This document shows positions 32,340-41,895 of a stretch of 64,000 nt of DNA, one piece after another (positions within the stretch are counted from its first letter, which is position 1; the number at the start of each line of letters is the position of its first letter). The translations under genes and the position numbers were made by a program. The stretch comes from Mycoplana azooxidifex (GTDB taxonomy: Bacteria; Pseudomonadota; Alphaproteobacteria; Rhizobiales; Rhizobiaceae), in assembly GCF_014196765.1 (NCBI RefSeq), contig NZ_JACIEE010000015.1, positions 47,100-111,099 of the forward strand, read 5' to 3'. The notes under the pieces were generated by a model, which saw only the letters and a program-made list of their open reading frames with translations, was not told where the DNA came from and searched no databases.

Positions 32340-34408
32340 GCGGCGCCCGGCGCCGGCGCGGGATAACCCGGCTGCGGGCCGGGTTCATTGGCCTGCGTCG
32401 AAGGCGCGTTCTGCGCCCCCTGCCCGCCTTGCGCGTTCGGATCGCTCGCCGGGTCGCCGCCGACCGGCCCGCCGCCCACGGCCATTTTCGACATCATCGC
32501 GTTGATCGCGGTGATGGACGGCGCGCCTTCTGCGTTCAGTTCGTCCGGATCGAGATCAAGCAGGCCCGCCCACTTCTTCGACAACGGTTTCGGATTGATC
32601 CCCGGAATCTGCATGAGATACGGCGCCGCGCGCTCGAGGTTGGCCAGTTCGGCGGCCCGATTCGGCCGTCCGGATGAACCGGCTTCCATCGTCAGCAGAA
32701 TCTCTTTCGACGCTTCGTTGCGCGACATCAGCGTGTCCGGCCACACCGCGCCGGGGCCGACGATCTCGACGACCGTCTGCTTCTGGACGTTCATGAACAT
32801 CACCTGCCCCGCGGCGCGGAACAGATCGCTCAGCATTTCGTCGAGGTCGTCGACATTGTCGGACTTTGACGTCGCCGTGCTCTGCTCGCCGATCGACGCC
32901 TCGGTCGCGGTGCCGCCGCTCATGCCGCCGAGTTGCGCTTCCTGCGTGCCGACGGCGCGCATGAGGTCGTTGAAAACGCCCTCGACCTCGTAGAGGTTCG
33001 GATCGATGTTGGCCACCGGGCCGCGCTGGATGAGATCGGAGACCTTCTGGTCCGCGGCCAGCGTCGGCATTTCGATGATTTCGTGGTCGCCGTGGTAGGC
33101 CAGCCGGTCCTTTTCGTCCTTCTCGAGCCCCTTGGCCGTCACATAGTACGGCCGCGCGGCGATACGGTGCTGGCGCAGTCCTTCGCGCGAGCGGTTATAC
33201 TCGTTCTGGATATCCTTGGCGTGCTCGACGTCGCTCTGCGGATAGAGTTCGCAATCGTGCTCGATCTCGTTGAACACGAGCGGGAAGTATGGCCAGAAGC
33301 GCTCGAGCCAGACGTCGGGCGTCTTCGGCTCGCGCAGGAATCCCGGATAGCCCTCGCAGATCACGAACTCCTGCTGATTTTCCTTGTCGTGCACCTGGTA
33401 TACGCGCGCCTTGCAGTCCTTCGGATCTTTGTCGTATGGGTTGCCGTCGGACGCATACCACTTGAAATCCGTCTTGATATCGACCTTGTAGAGTTTCAGG
33501 ATCTCGTCGGGCGACTTTTCGAATTCCTCGGCTACCCATCCGGCGCCGGACAGCGTTTTCAGGTGCGTGCATTCCGGGTCGACGATGACCTGGTTGGCGC
33601 GCGGGAACGACAGCACCGGCCCTTCGCGAACGACCATTTCCTTGTCGCGCTCGAGATCAGCCAGGTTGAGCCGCAGTTGCTCCTTCTCGGCCGACTGCTC
33701 GCCGTAGGCGGCGTCGCCCGTTTCCATCTTCGACAGGGCGAGCTCTATGTTTTCGATCTTGGACGTGATGTCGGGGATCTGCGCGGCGACGTCGGGATTC
33801 GGCTCGAGAATGCGCTGATACGACAGCTTCACCCATCCGACCTTGCAGACCTTCGCGCGGCGCACGAGCGCCTTGAACTGCTGCTTGTAGTTGGCGCCCT
33901 GCTCGTCGAGATAATACTGCCACAGCAGCGACACGGTCTGGCCCATGCGATCGAGCATCAGGTTGGCCTGCATGGCCTGCTGGATTTCCTGCAGGATGGC
34001 CATGCCCTGGGGGTCGCCCATGGCCGCCATCTCCATCGCCGCGGTCAGGGAGTCCTCGCGGCCGTCCCACACCGAGAACATCAGGCGCTTGCGGCGCTCG
34101 GCGATGCTTTTCGGATTGCGGGCGTAGATCGCGCTGACCGTCTGGTTGATGTGGCGCGCCAGGATCGGCACGGTGTATTTGCCACTCTCTGCCCATTCCT
34201 TCGTCGCGCCGAGGCGGGCGAAGTCCTGGTTCTCGCGCATCCGCTTGAATGTCTTCTTGTAGTGCTCCTTCGCCTTGCAGACGCGATCGGTCCACTGCTT
34301 GACGAGCAAGCGCGTAGCTTCCGGCACGTCCGCGGTCGGAGAAGGCTCCTGCGCGGTCGGTGCCGGCGGGGTCGGGGTCGCGCTATCCAGGACTTCGGTC
34401 TCAGCCAT
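32336..34408 (-). CDS. portal protein
   Basis: 690 aa from ATG 34408 (a GTG precedes it); overlaps the terminase stop by one base (TGATG). Typical podoviral portal text includes KEHYKKTFKRMRENQDFARLG, FWPYFPLVFNEIEHDC, QNEYNRSREGLRQHRIAARPYY, and a long crown helix near NVDDLDEMLSDLFRAAGQVM. A Pro/Ala/Gly-rich disordered tail follows. It forms the twelve-copy ring for packaging and tail attachment. Confidence 0.85.
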   Translation of the reverse strand: MAETEVLDSATPTPPAPTAQEPSPTADVPEATRLLVKQWTDRVCKAKEHYKKTFKRMRENQDFARLGATKEWAESGKYTVPILARHINQTVSAIYARNPKSIAERRKRLMFSVWDGREDSLTAAMEMAAMGDPQGMAILQEIQQAMQANLMLDRMGQTVSLLWQYYLDEQGANYKQQFKALVRRAKVCKVGWVKLSYQRILEPNPDVAAQIPDITSKIENIELALSKMETGDAAYGEQSAEKEQLRLNLADLERDKEMVVREGPVLSFPRANQVIVDPECTHLKTLSGAGWVAEEFEKSPDEILKLYKVDIKTDFKWYASDGNPYDKDPKDCKARVYQVHDKENQQEFVICEGYPGFLREPKTPDVWLERFWPYFPLVFNEIEHDCELYPQSDVEHAKDIQNEYNRSREGLRQHRIAARPYYVTAKGLEKDEKDRLAYHGDHEIIEMPTLAADQKVSDLIQRGPVANIDPNLYEVEGVFNDLMRAVGTQEAQLGGMSGGTATEASIGEQSTATSKSDNVDDLDEMLSDLFRAAGQVMFMNVQKQTVVEIVGPGAVWPDTLMSRNEASKEILLTMEAGSSGRPNRAAELANLERAAPYLMQIPGINPKPLSKKWAGLLDLDPDELNAEGAPSITAINAMMSKMAVGGGPVGGDPASDPNAQGGQGAQNAPSTQANEPGPQPGYPAPAPGAA

Positions 34409-36027
34409 CACCAGCCACCGCTCACTTTCTCTCGTTTTTCACGCTGCGACCGCAGCATCGCCTGCCGGATTGTCCATTGGGGGGATCCGACGCGGATCAC
34501 GTTGTCGACGGCCCGTTCCTTCACGGGTCCGACCTCTTTCAGGATGCCCATGCCGATGTGGGCCAGCCAGTCGACGAAGTCGTCGTTGGCGCCGAACGGG
34601 AACCGCAGGATCTGCGACTTCGCGTCCTGCCACCACGGCGCAAAGCGCGGGAACCGCACCTGTTTGAGCGACATGCGGCCCTGGATGGCGCGGGCGCGGG
34701 TCTGCTTGTCCTTGGCCGGTCGGACGGGGTCGATCGTCACATAGAGGCGTTCTTCGATCATCCGTTTGTGCAGGAAAGGCCCGAAAGACTTTGAAATCAA
34801 TTCATCTTCCATCCACCAGAGTTCGGGCTTGTGCAGCCGGAACTGCAGCAGCATTTCCTCGACCGTGCGATCGGTGGCCATCCGGTCCCATGCCAGGTCG
34901 GGCATCACCCACGCGATGTCGTTCTCGCAGACGCCGATGCAGCCGAGCACCGTGTAGTCGCGTTTCTGCTTCTCGCTGACGGCGTGGTCGGACGCGCCGA
35001 ACTTGCGCAGCCGGTCAGGCAGTTCGTGGGCGTCGTATTCGACGATCCAGTCCGCCTTGAAATACTCGCCGTCCTCGCCCGTCGGGTTTCCCATGTAGAG
35101 GGCGTTGAAGGTGCGCGGGTCCATGCGTTTGGCTTCGGCCAGGAAGCTCAGCCCCTTGCGGTCGGGCCAAAGGGCCGATTTCGGCTTCGGGCCGAACTGC
35201 TCGATGACGCGCTTCTCGGTCGGCACTTCCAGGGTGAGCCCGAGCGTCTCGGCCAGCGCCGGATCCTCGACGACCGCCGGCAGGTTGATGTAGACCCAAT
35301 CGTCGGCGATGCCCGCATACGCCTTGTTTCGCTCCGGATGGTTCGGGTCGCACAGCCGGCCGATGAGGTCGTCGCCGTGCCAGCGGGTGTGGACGACGAC
35401 GATGCCGCTTTTGGAGTGGCAACGGGTGAAGACCACGGCGTTGAACCATTTCCAGATGCGGTCGCGGTAAAGCTGGCTCTGCGCGTCGTCGTCGGAGCGG
35501 ATAGGGTCGTCGACGATGAAGAAGTCGGCAGGCTTACCCGTACCGGAGCCGCCGACGCCGACAAACGCGGTCTTGCCCCCTTCCGGCGTGATCAGAAGGT
35601 CGACCGCGCCCTTGTCGAGCGTGTGCTTCGGAAAGATGCTCTGGTGGACTTCCGACTGGATGCGCCCGCGCACTTCCGAGCCGAATTCATCGGCGAAGTT
35701 CTGGTTATATGTGCCGAGCATCAGGTTGCGGTATGGGTTACGCCCGGTGCACCACGCCGGGAACGCACGCGACAGCACTTCCGATTTGCCCAACTGCGGC
35801 CCGATCGACACGGCCACGCGCTTGAGTTCGCCGCGCTCGACCTTCTCCATGATCTGGCACAACAGGATGGCCTGCGGCGTCGTCGTGTACCGGGTCGCCT
35901 CGGCTATGCCTGGCCGTTCCGGGTCCGGCATCTGCAGCTGGACGTAGCGCAGCAGGTTCGTCTGCGCTTCCTTGCGCGCCTTGACGTTTTTAAGCTGCTG
36001 CAGCTGGCGATCGATGGCTTCCGTCAT
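34408..36027 (-). CDS. terL: terminase large subunit
   Basis: 539 aa. The ATPase domain has a Walker A variant GPQLGKS (76-82) and Walker B FFIVDD (169-174), with a coupling motif after it. The nuclease domain contains Asp residues in GASDHAVSEKQKRDYTVLG, and further acidic residues (WWMEDEL, DDFVDW). It packages DNA with the portal. Start ATG overlaps the tailspike stop (ATGA), so spike, terminase and portal are one coupled transcript. Confidence 0.93.
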   Translation of the reverse strand: MTEAIDRQLQQLKNVKARKEAQTNLLRYVQLQMPDPERPGIAEATRYTTTPQAILLCQIMEKVERGELKRVAVSIGPQLGKSEVLSRAFPAWCTGRNPYRNLMLGTYNQNFADEFGSEVRGRIQSEVHQSIFPKHTLDKGAVDLLITPEGGKTAFVGVGGSGTGKPADFFIVDDPIRSDDDAQSQLYRDRIWKWFNAVVFTRCHSKSGIVVVHTRWHGDDLIGRLCDPNHPERNKAYAGIADDWVYINLPAVVEDPALAETLGLTLEVPTEKRVIEQFGPKPKSALWPDRKGLSFLAEAKRMDPRTFNALYMGNPTGEDGEYFKADWIVEYDAHELPDRLRKFGASDHAVSEKQKRDYTVLGCIGVCENDIAWVMPDLAWDRMATDRTVEEMLLQFRLHKPELWWMEDELISKSFGPFLHKRMIEERLYVTIDPVRPAKDKQTRARAIQGRMSLKQVRFPRFAPWWQDAKSQILRFPFGANDDFVDWLAHIGMGILKEVGPVKERAVDNVIRVGSPQWTIRQAMLRSQREKREKVSGGW

Positions 36028-38942
36028 GTCAGTTCCACGATCCAGCGCCGGCCGGTGCCGGTTCGGTTCTTGAGGTAGAGGTCCCCCGTCGTGGCATCGA
36101 GGAAGACGTTGAACTTGGCGTCCGTGCCGTCCGAAGTCCCATCGGTGAGGATGGAGGCCGACCCGACGACGTCCGGACCAATGGCCCCAATGTCGACCAG
36201 CGTCGCCGAGCCGGGCGCGACCAGGAAGTCGCCGTACCCGTCCCCGCCGTTCGGGATCAGCTTCACCCCGAGCCGCTCACCCTGCGGCGCCGCGTTGGGG
36301 ATGCGGATAACCAGGTCGTCGTTGAGCAGGAACCGCCATTGGCGATTGCCCGTCTGGACCGCGCAGTCCAGCGTCGGCCAGTGGCCCGAGCTTCCGATGA
36401 TGAACTTCGCCACCGGCGGCAGCATCCGGTACGTGCCGGCGCCGTAGTTGGAGACATGCAGCGAGCCGAGATCGATGTGGGAGTACCCGACGCGCGCTTC
36501 GCCGGAACCGCCCTCAACCTTGATGAACTCGAAAGTGGTGCCGGCCGGCGCCCCGATCACGACCTTGTCGTTTTCGACAAAGAGGTTCTTCACCGAATAG
36601 GTGGACGTGATGCCCAGGCTCAGGAATGCCTCGCGGAGCCCGTGCGCGTCGTTGTTGCTGATCCGGGTGATGCCATCGTACTTCCAGTCGCCAGACCCGG
36701 TGCTGATCCCGAGGCGAACGAACGCCTTCGGCAACTTGTCGGTCTGCGTCGTGTCCCACGCCGTGGCAGAGTCCATCTTGTCGGGAAAATCGGTGCGGCG
36801 ATAATTGCTGTCGCGCACCGTGAGACCGGTGCCGTGCGTCGCGTAGACGCAATACTCCATCCGCCCCCGGAAGTTGACGTCGGAGATCACCGTGTCGCGG
36901 TTGCGGACGTTGATGGCGTACTGGACGTCGCTGATGAATCCCTTGCTGAAAACGATGCCTTCGATCGCGCCGTGACCGCCGATGCCGTAGTTGGGCGCGT
37001 CGCCGTCCGGATAGAAGAAGCTCGGGGCCTGCAACGACAGGCTCTCCAGTTCGCAGGAAACCCCGTTCGTATCCGCCTGCGCGTACAGCCGGTTTGCCGA
37101 GGGAGGCACCGCCAGCGGGAACGTGTAGGTCCCAGGCTCGGTGATGTAGCTCGTGACGGAAAGCTGTGTCGTGTCTTCGAAGAATCCGAACCGGATGCCC
37201 CCGCCGGTGATCGAGTTGATGACGGCCACGATGTACGCGGTTTCGCCGGGCACGAACCCGCTGATGGCCGCATAGAGGCTGCCGGTGGTGCCCCCGGTGC
37301 GGGTCGCCTTGCCTCCGGAGATCGCCCACGGCGTGCTCGTCGTCCAGCCGGTCGCGCTGTCGAATTCCGGCGCCTGGACGATTTCGCCCACGCCGGACGT
37401 CGCGTTGCCGCCGGTGATGTGGAAGTCGGTCACGATGACGTCGCGCGTGACGCTCTGGTTCTGCGCCGCCGACGTCGTGTCGAAATCGATCGACCGGCGC
37501 ATGCCGCGCGACTTCAAGCCGGTGACGATGCCGCCGTACCAGGAGTTGGCCGACATGCCGTAACCCATGGAACCGCCAACGAGTTCCACCCCGCCGCCAC
37601 GTACCTCGTAATTGTCGACGCGCGGCAACCATGCCCGCGTGATCGCCAGCGCGCCCGGCCCGGTGCAGCCCTCGATCATCACTTCGTGCGCCCGGAAGTT
37701 GACGGTGCGGTCCATCATGAAGCCGCGCGTGCCCGCGCCTGGCCCGGATGACGGGAACAGGATGCCGATATTGTTGACTTCGCCGGTGTCCGGTTCCCAC
37801 GCCTTGATGTAGAGGGTGTCGACGCCGATCGTGTAGACGTCACGGGTGTAGTCGTCGATGACGACTTCGTCGGTCGCCTCGAGCACCTTCGAAATCAGGT
37901 GCATTTCCGAGCAGTAATATTGACCGCGGTCGTCATAGTACCAGAGCCGGTTCGACGCGATCGTCAGGACCATGCCGGCCCGGATGCCGGTCACGTCGGC
38001 GAGCTTGATCCGCCGCATGCCGGGAATGACATTCTCGGCCAGGGCCAGGCCCGTGACGTCGCCGGCCGCGTCGCTGAAATTGCCGCGCCCGATCTGGATG
38101 AAGCGACCGGCGCTGCCCGTCGCATCGGCGACAGCCTGCGGGACGTGGAAGATGGGCCTGCCCATCGGGTCGCCCGAGAGATAGACCCGCTTGCGTGCCG
38201 CGGACGTGTTGAGGTAGCGGTCCATCTTGTAGTTCGTGCCGGGGATGTAGAGTTCCCGGCCTTCGGAGATAGCCTGCGTGAACGCGGCGTGAATGGCCAC
38301 GGTGTCGTCGACCAACGCGTCCTCGTTGTCGCTGCCGCGCGCGCCTAGCTCCCACATGTTGAGCGGGATCGAGCGCTGGAAGTGCGAGAACAGCTTGGGA
38401 CGAAAGATGCCTTCCGTCGCCAGGGCGTCGGTGCCGACCGCCCCGTCAGCGATCTTGGCCGCCCCGACCGCGCCGTCGGCGAGCTTGCCCGTCGTGACGG
38501 ACCCGTCCGTCGCCACCGTGCCGATGTCGAGCGATCCCGGCGGAATCGTCGCATCGGCGATCGAAAACAGGAATTCCCATGTCGCGGTATCGACGTCGGG
38601 CCGGTTGGCGGTCGTCGACGTGTGCGTGACCATCGCCCGATAGAACTTGTCGTCGTAAACGACGCCGTCCGCCGTGCGATAGTCCGAGCCAGCCGCCCAA
38701 TACCCCTTCAACGTAAAACCCACCGACAGCGACGGCTGCAGCTGGTCGTAGCCAACCGTCTGATTCATCAGCGCACCGTCATCGCGCTGGATGAGGCCGA
38801 TGTTGTCGATGATCTCGTCGGTGGTCCGCTTGACGCGGTTGAGCTCGGCCTCGACCTGGTTGGCCGGGACAGGAGTGGCGGGTGTCAGCGCCTGCTGGTT
38901 AGCGAAATTGAACGCTCGATTGTACTTCGTCGGCTGCGCCAC
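36024..38942 (-). CDS. tailspike protein with beta-helix region
   Basis: 972 aa from GTG 38942; no in-frame ATG is near and the paralogous fibre gene starts at the matching position. N-terminal about 100 residues are the virion anchor shared with the fibre protein (MAQPTKYNRA, VEAELNRVKR, NQTVGYDQLQP). The middle has right-handed beta-helix-like runs (for example IGGHGAIEGIVFSKGFISD), and the C-terminus is a beta-rich trimerisation-like domain. It may bind or cut surface polysaccharide. Catalytic residues cannot be named. Confidence 0.75.
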   Translation of the reverse strand: MAQPTKYNRAFNFANQQALTPATPVPANQVEAELNRVKRTTDEIIDNIGLIQRDDGALMNQTVGYDQLQPSLSVGFTLKGYWAAGSDYRTADGVVYDDKFYRAMVTHTSTTANRPDVDTATWEFLFSIADATIPPGSLDIGTVATDGSVTTGKLADGAVGAAKIADGAVGTDALATEGIFRPKLFSHFQRSIPLNMWELGARGSDNEDALVDDTVAIHAAFTQAISEGRELYIPGTNYKMDRYLNTSAARKRVYLSGDPMGRPIFHVPQAVADATGSAGRFIQIGRGNFSDAAGDVTGLALAENVIPGMRRIKLADVTGIRAGMVLTIASNRLWYYDDRGQYYCSEMHLISKVLEATDEVVIDDYTRDVYTIGVDTLYIKAWEPDTGEVNNIGILFPSSGPGAGTRGFMMDRTVNFRAHEVMIEGCTGPGALAITRAWLPRVDNYEVRGGGVELVGGSMGYGMSANSWYGGIVTGLKSRGMRRSIDFDTTSAAQNQSVTRDVIVTDFHITGGNATSGVGEIVQAPEFDSATGWTTSTPWAISGGKATRTGGTTGSLYAAISGFVPGETAYIVAVINSITGGGIRFGFFEDTTQLSVTSYITEPGTYTFPLAVPPSANRLYAQADTNGVSCELESLSLQAPSFFYPDGDAPNYGIGGHGAIEGIVFSKGFISDVQYAINVRNRDTVISDVNFRGRMEYCVYATHGTGLTVRDSNYRRTDFPDKMDSATAWDTTQTDKLPKAFVRLGISTGSGDWKYDGITRISNNDAHGLREAFLSLGITSTYSVKNLFVENDKVVIGAPAGTTFEFIKVEGGSGEARVGYSHIDLGSLHVSNYGAGTYRMLPPVAKFIIGSSGHWPTLDCAVQTGNRQWRFLLNDDLVIRIPNAAPQGERLGVKLIPNGGDGYGDFLVAPGSATLVDIGAIGPDVVGSASILTDGTSDGTDAKFNVFLDATTGDLYLKNRTGTGRRWIVELT

Positions 38943-39001
38943 GGGCCATCTCCGTTCGGGGCAGCCGCTCGCGACGCGGCATTAACGACGATTGTGCCGG
39001 C

Positions 39002-39030
39002 AAATTACCTTGTCGGCTTTTGTCGGTCAA
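39002..39030 (-). promoter_or_regulatory. sigma70-type promoter of tailspike-terminase operon
   Basis: Minus strand TTGACC (39030-39025), 17-bp spacer, TAATTT (39007-39002). The spacer contains CGACAAAAGCCGACA; the same 20-plus bases recur at the fibre promoter. Confidence 0.78.
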
Positions 39031-39046
39031 TGGCGATCGACAGCGA

Positions 39047-40312
39047 TCAGAACCAGCGGCCCGCCGCGACGCAACGAAGGGCAATCGCTGCCGCCGTCGA
39101 CACCGATGCCCACGCACGCACAGTCGCAGCGCTTGTCGAAACGCCGGTCATCGACCCGCCGCAGGCGCAGTCGTTGCGCGATCCGGAGATGGTCACGGTA
39201 GGTGCGGCTGCGAACGCCCCGCCGGGGAATGTCCAGGTGGTGCCGGCGGATTGCCAGAACAGCGCACCGGTCGCCACATCGACGTTTCCCGTGGTTGCGA
39301 GGGTAAACCAGCAGATCATCGTCCCGTCCGCATACTTGACATAATCGCCGTTGGCGTTGCTGCCGCGCTCTACGATTGCGCCTGTCGGCGTGCCGCCGGA
39401 CTGAGACACCGTGCCGACGATTGCCTGCGCAACAGCCGTATCTGCCGCCGACGTCCTGATGAACCCGCCGGCAGCCACCGTGAGCCCGGCGATCGACGCC
39501 AGGAGTGCGTCATACGCCTGCACGTTCGTTCCGATGGTGAGCCCCAGTGTCGTCCGCTGCGCGGCAGCATCTGCGTCGTCGACCAGAGCGCGTCCGGCAG
39601 CGGTGAACGTGGCGAGCGCGGCGGTCGTGCCGTTGGTGAAGTACGGCAGCCGGTCAGCCGCCGGCGTCAGCGCCCGGATGGCCGTCAGGCTGGCGCTTGG
39701 CTGGACCGCGGTATCGGCGGTCGCGCCCTGCGCCGCCGTGGCAAACGCCGTCGTGTCTTCGTAAGCGGCCGTGCCAAGGTCGCCCGGCTGGACCGCGGTA
39801 TCGGCGGTAGCGCCCTGCGCTGCGGTCGCGAAGGCGCTGCTGGCCTGCGTGGCCGCAGTCCCGAGCTCGAGCACGCTCCGCGCCGCCGCCGCGTCTACGC
39901 TGTCCGCCAGATTGAAGCCGTAGGACGTTATGCTCGCCAGCCCGGCGATGTAGCCCTGCACCGTGACGCCGATATCCGACTGTTTTACCGAACTGGCGAC
40001 GGAAGCCGCTGCCGCGACCGCCGACGCATCCGCCGCTGCAGCCGAGCCGGACGCGGACGACGCCGATGCCGCCGCCGCGGCCACGCTCGCGTTGACGTTC
40101 GACGTCACTTCGGGTTTCAGCTGGTCCAGACCGACCGTCTCGTTGGCCAGTTCGCCGTCATCCCGTCGCAGATCCGCCAGCGCTGCCTGGGTCTCATCGA
40201 GCGATTCCTTCACCCGGTCGAATTCGGTCTCGACCTGCGCGGCAGGAAACGCACTCGTCGGCACCATGCCGAAAAAGTCCGCGAATCGTTCATATTGCTT
40301 CGGCTGCGCCAT
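39047..40312 (-). CDS. tail fibre protein
   Basis: 421 aa from ATG 40312. The first 70 residues share the anchor of the tailspike (MAQPKQYERFA, VETEFDRVKE, NETVGLDQLKP). It then has an Ala/Ser/Thr-rich repetitive shaft including two copies of FATAAQGATADTAVQP, and a C-terminal domain with WTFPGGAFAAAPTVTIS that resembles receptor-binding tips of fibre proteins. It is the first gene of the late minus block and has its own promoter. Confidence 0.78.
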   Translation of the reverse strand: MAQPKQYERFADFFGMVPTSAFPAAQVETEFDRVKESLDETQAALADLRRDDGELANETVGLDQLKPEVTSNVNASVAAAAASASSASGSAAAADASAVAAAASVASSVKQSDIGVTVQGYIAGLASITSYGFNLADSVDAAAARSVLELGTAATQASSAFATAAQGATADTAVQPGDLGTAAYEDTTAFATAAQGATADTAVQPSASLTAIRALTPAADRLPYFTNGTTAALATFTAAGRALVDDADAAAQRTTLGLTIGTNVQAYDALLASIAGLTVAAGGFIRTSAADTAVAQAIVGTVSQSGGTPTGAIVERGSNANGDYVKYADGTMICWFTLATTGNVDVATGALFWQSAGTTWTFPGGAFAAAPTVTISGSRNDCACGGSMTGVSTSAATVRAWASVSTAAAIALRCVAAGRWF

Positions 40313-40367
40313 GGTTTGCCATCTCCGACAACCGGTCGCGACGCGGCGTTAACGACGAAACGAGCGC

Positions 40368-40396
40368 AAAATAACGTGTCGGCTTTTGTCGGTCAA
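40368..40396 (-). promoter_or_regulatory. sigma70-type promoter of the tail fibre gene
   Basis: Minus strand TTGACC (40396-40391), 17-bp spacer, TATTTT (40373-40368). It is near-identical to the tailspike promoter, including the CGACAAAAGCCGACA spacer. Confidence 0.8.
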
Positions 40397-40441
40397 TGGA
40401 TTGCGGTATGTTCGACGAATTGTTGGACAGGAGGCGCCGGA

Positions 40442-41194
40442 ATGGCCGCAAACCCGAACACTGACCTTGCCGCGGCCATCCGCGCGACCGCGATGTCGCT
40501 CGGCATCGACCCGCTCGACCTGGCGACGGCCATTTCCTACGAAACCGCCGGCACTTTCGACCCCGTCAAGACCGGGCCGACGACGCAATGGGGCCAACAC
40601 AAGGGCTTCATCCAGTTCGGCGAGCCGCAGGCCCGCCAATACGGCGTTGACTGGGACAATCCGGTCGGATCGCAGCTTGGCCCCGACGGCGCGGTCGCGA
40701 AATACCTGCGCGCCACCGGCGTCAAACCCGGTATGGGCCTGATGGACGTCTATTCGGCCATCAACGCCGGCGGGGTCGGCCGGTACGGTGCCAGCGACGT
40801 GAACAACGGCGGCGCGCCCGGCACCGTCGCCGACAAGGTCAATTCGCAGATGGGCGGCCATCGCGCAAACGCGCAGCGCCTGTTCGGCGGAATGCCCGTC
40901 AACGCACCCGACGGGCCCAAAGGTCAGGAAAACTGGCCGACCGCCGCACCGGCAGCGCCGATGGCCATGCCCGCCCCTGCCCCGGCCGAAACGCCGATCG
41001 GATCCATGCTCGCGGGCCTCGCCGGCGGCATGGAAATGCCGGCCCAGGCCGAAGCGCCCCGAATGCGGCCCGACGGCGGCGACAACATGCTGCCAGCCGC
41101 GGCCATGCAGATGGCGGAAAAGGCCAAGGGGCTGAAATCGGCGTTCATGCCCGATCTCGACGCGATTTTGGGGCTCGGCAAGCGGCCCGTCTGA
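40442..41194 (+). CDS. virion-associated lysozyme-like (SLT-type) protein
   Basis: 250 aa from ATG 40442, behind ACAGGAGG. The N-terminal 150 residues have a transglycosylase-like layout: ATAISYETAGTFDPVKTG with the candidate catalytic Glu, then GFIQFGEPQARQYGVD and VYSAINAGG. A Pro/Ala-rich linker and a helical end follow. It probably opens cell wall at infection. It is the only plus-strand gene in this part and is divergent from the tail fibre; a terminator follows it. Confidence 0.7.
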   Translation: MAANPNTDLAAAIRATAMSLGIDPLDLATAISYETAGTFDPVKTGPTTQWGQHKGFIQFGEPQARQYGVDWDNPVGSQLGPDGAVAKYLRATGVKPGMGLMDVYSAINAGGVGRYGASDVNNGGAPGTVADKVNSQMGGHRANAQRLFGGMPVNAPDGPKGQENWPTAAPAAPMAMPAPAPAETPIGSMLAGLAGGMEMPAQAEAPRMRPDGGDNMLPAAAMQMAEKAKGLKSAFMPDLDAILGLGKRPV

Positions 41195-41224
41195 AACCGC
41201 GACAATTGATTTTCGGAGTTTTGA

Positions 41225-41250
41225 GCCCTGGCCATCTGCCGGGGCTTTTT
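41225..41250 (+). terminator. rho-independent terminator after the lysozyme-like gene
   Basis: Stem GCCCTGG/CCGGGGC (one T-G pair), seven-base loop, then TTTTT. Confidence 0.8.
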
Positions 41251-41510
41251 CGTGCGCGGCGGTTGATGTCGCGCGGTGCGCTTTCCGGGTCGAAAAAGGC
41301 CGTATTTTGCGGCGCAACCCGAGTTGCAAGCAGTTACAACTTGCAAGCGGTCTGAGAAATGCCCGGTCTGCGCTCTTGGGCCGCTCCATTTGCACCGCCC
41401 TTTTCAGGGAGCGGCCGGGGCGTCACGGCCAGGTTCTACACCAACGAGAGTCGCCTTGTTCCTGTCACCGGTCGGGCAAGTTTAGGAGGACTAACGCCCC
41501 GCCATGAAAC
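41251..41510. other. non-coding stretch with TTGCAAG inverted pair
   Basis: With the terminator this makes a gap of over 300 bases (41195-41510). TTGCAAG (41324-41330) and CTTGCAA (41340-41346) form a 7-bp inverted repeat; TTGCAAG also occurs at the -35 motif of two phage promoters. Plus-strand frames here (41276-41507) lack ribosome sites and natural composition. Confidence 0.5.
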
Positions 41511-41864
41511 TCAGAATGGAATGTCGTCGTCATCACAGAGGGTCGTTTTCCCTCGGACGGCGGCGTCGGCCAGATGCTGCTTGAGCAGGTACCCCTCGAG
41601 CGCCCAAATCTTGTTGCGCGCATTTTCACGCGCGATCTTGCGGCCAATGGCTTCGTCGAAGTTTTCGGGGCTTGCGGCGGCGCTTTCGCCCGTGACCTGG
41701 AAGCCGTTCCGCAGCGTCAGCGCGCAGACGGTCAGCGTGGTTCCGGGGAACACGTGGTACTGCTCTGCCAGGATCGTATCGTCAATCAGGGCCGGCGTGA
41801 GACGGGGCGCATTCAGGCCCTTGGCCTGGATTTCAGCCTCGATCTGCTGTTCGTTGTGCGACAT
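41511..41864 (-). CDS. Gp49-like protein (phage N4 gp49 / Sf6 gene 66 family)
   Basis: 117 aa from ATG 41864; upstream frame is G/C-skewed noise. Family hallmarks: VFPGTTLTVCALTLRNGFQVTGESA followed by NFDEAIGRKIARENARNKIWALEGYLLKQ. The family is common in tailed phages near tail or replication genes, function unknown. A promoter at 42035-42063 and a 160-base leader with a 13-bp hairpin precede it. Confidence 0.88.
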   Translation of the reverse strand: MSHNEQQIEAEIQAKGLNAPRLTPALIDDTILAEQYHVFPGTTLTVCALTLRNGFQVTGESAAASPENFDEAIGRKIARENARNKIWALEGYLLKQHLADAAVRGKTTLCDDDDIPF

Positions 41865-41895
41865 CCGGATGGCCTTTCTGTTGCGGGGAGAAGGA

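Noticed and set aside
32933..34744. 603-codon plus-strand frame opposite portal and terminase genes
   Set aside because: Mirror frame of GC-rich minus-strand genes; no ribosome site, no domain, and the minus strand has clear portal/terminase motifs.
36339..37751. 470-codon plus-strand frame opposite the tailspike gene
   Set aside because: Arg/Ala/Asp-rich shadow composition with no recognisable motif.
39020..40441. Long N-terminal extension of the lysozyme-like gene
   Set aside because: It runs antisense through the tail fibre gene; the ATG at 40442 has a strong ribosome site and starts the natural sequence.
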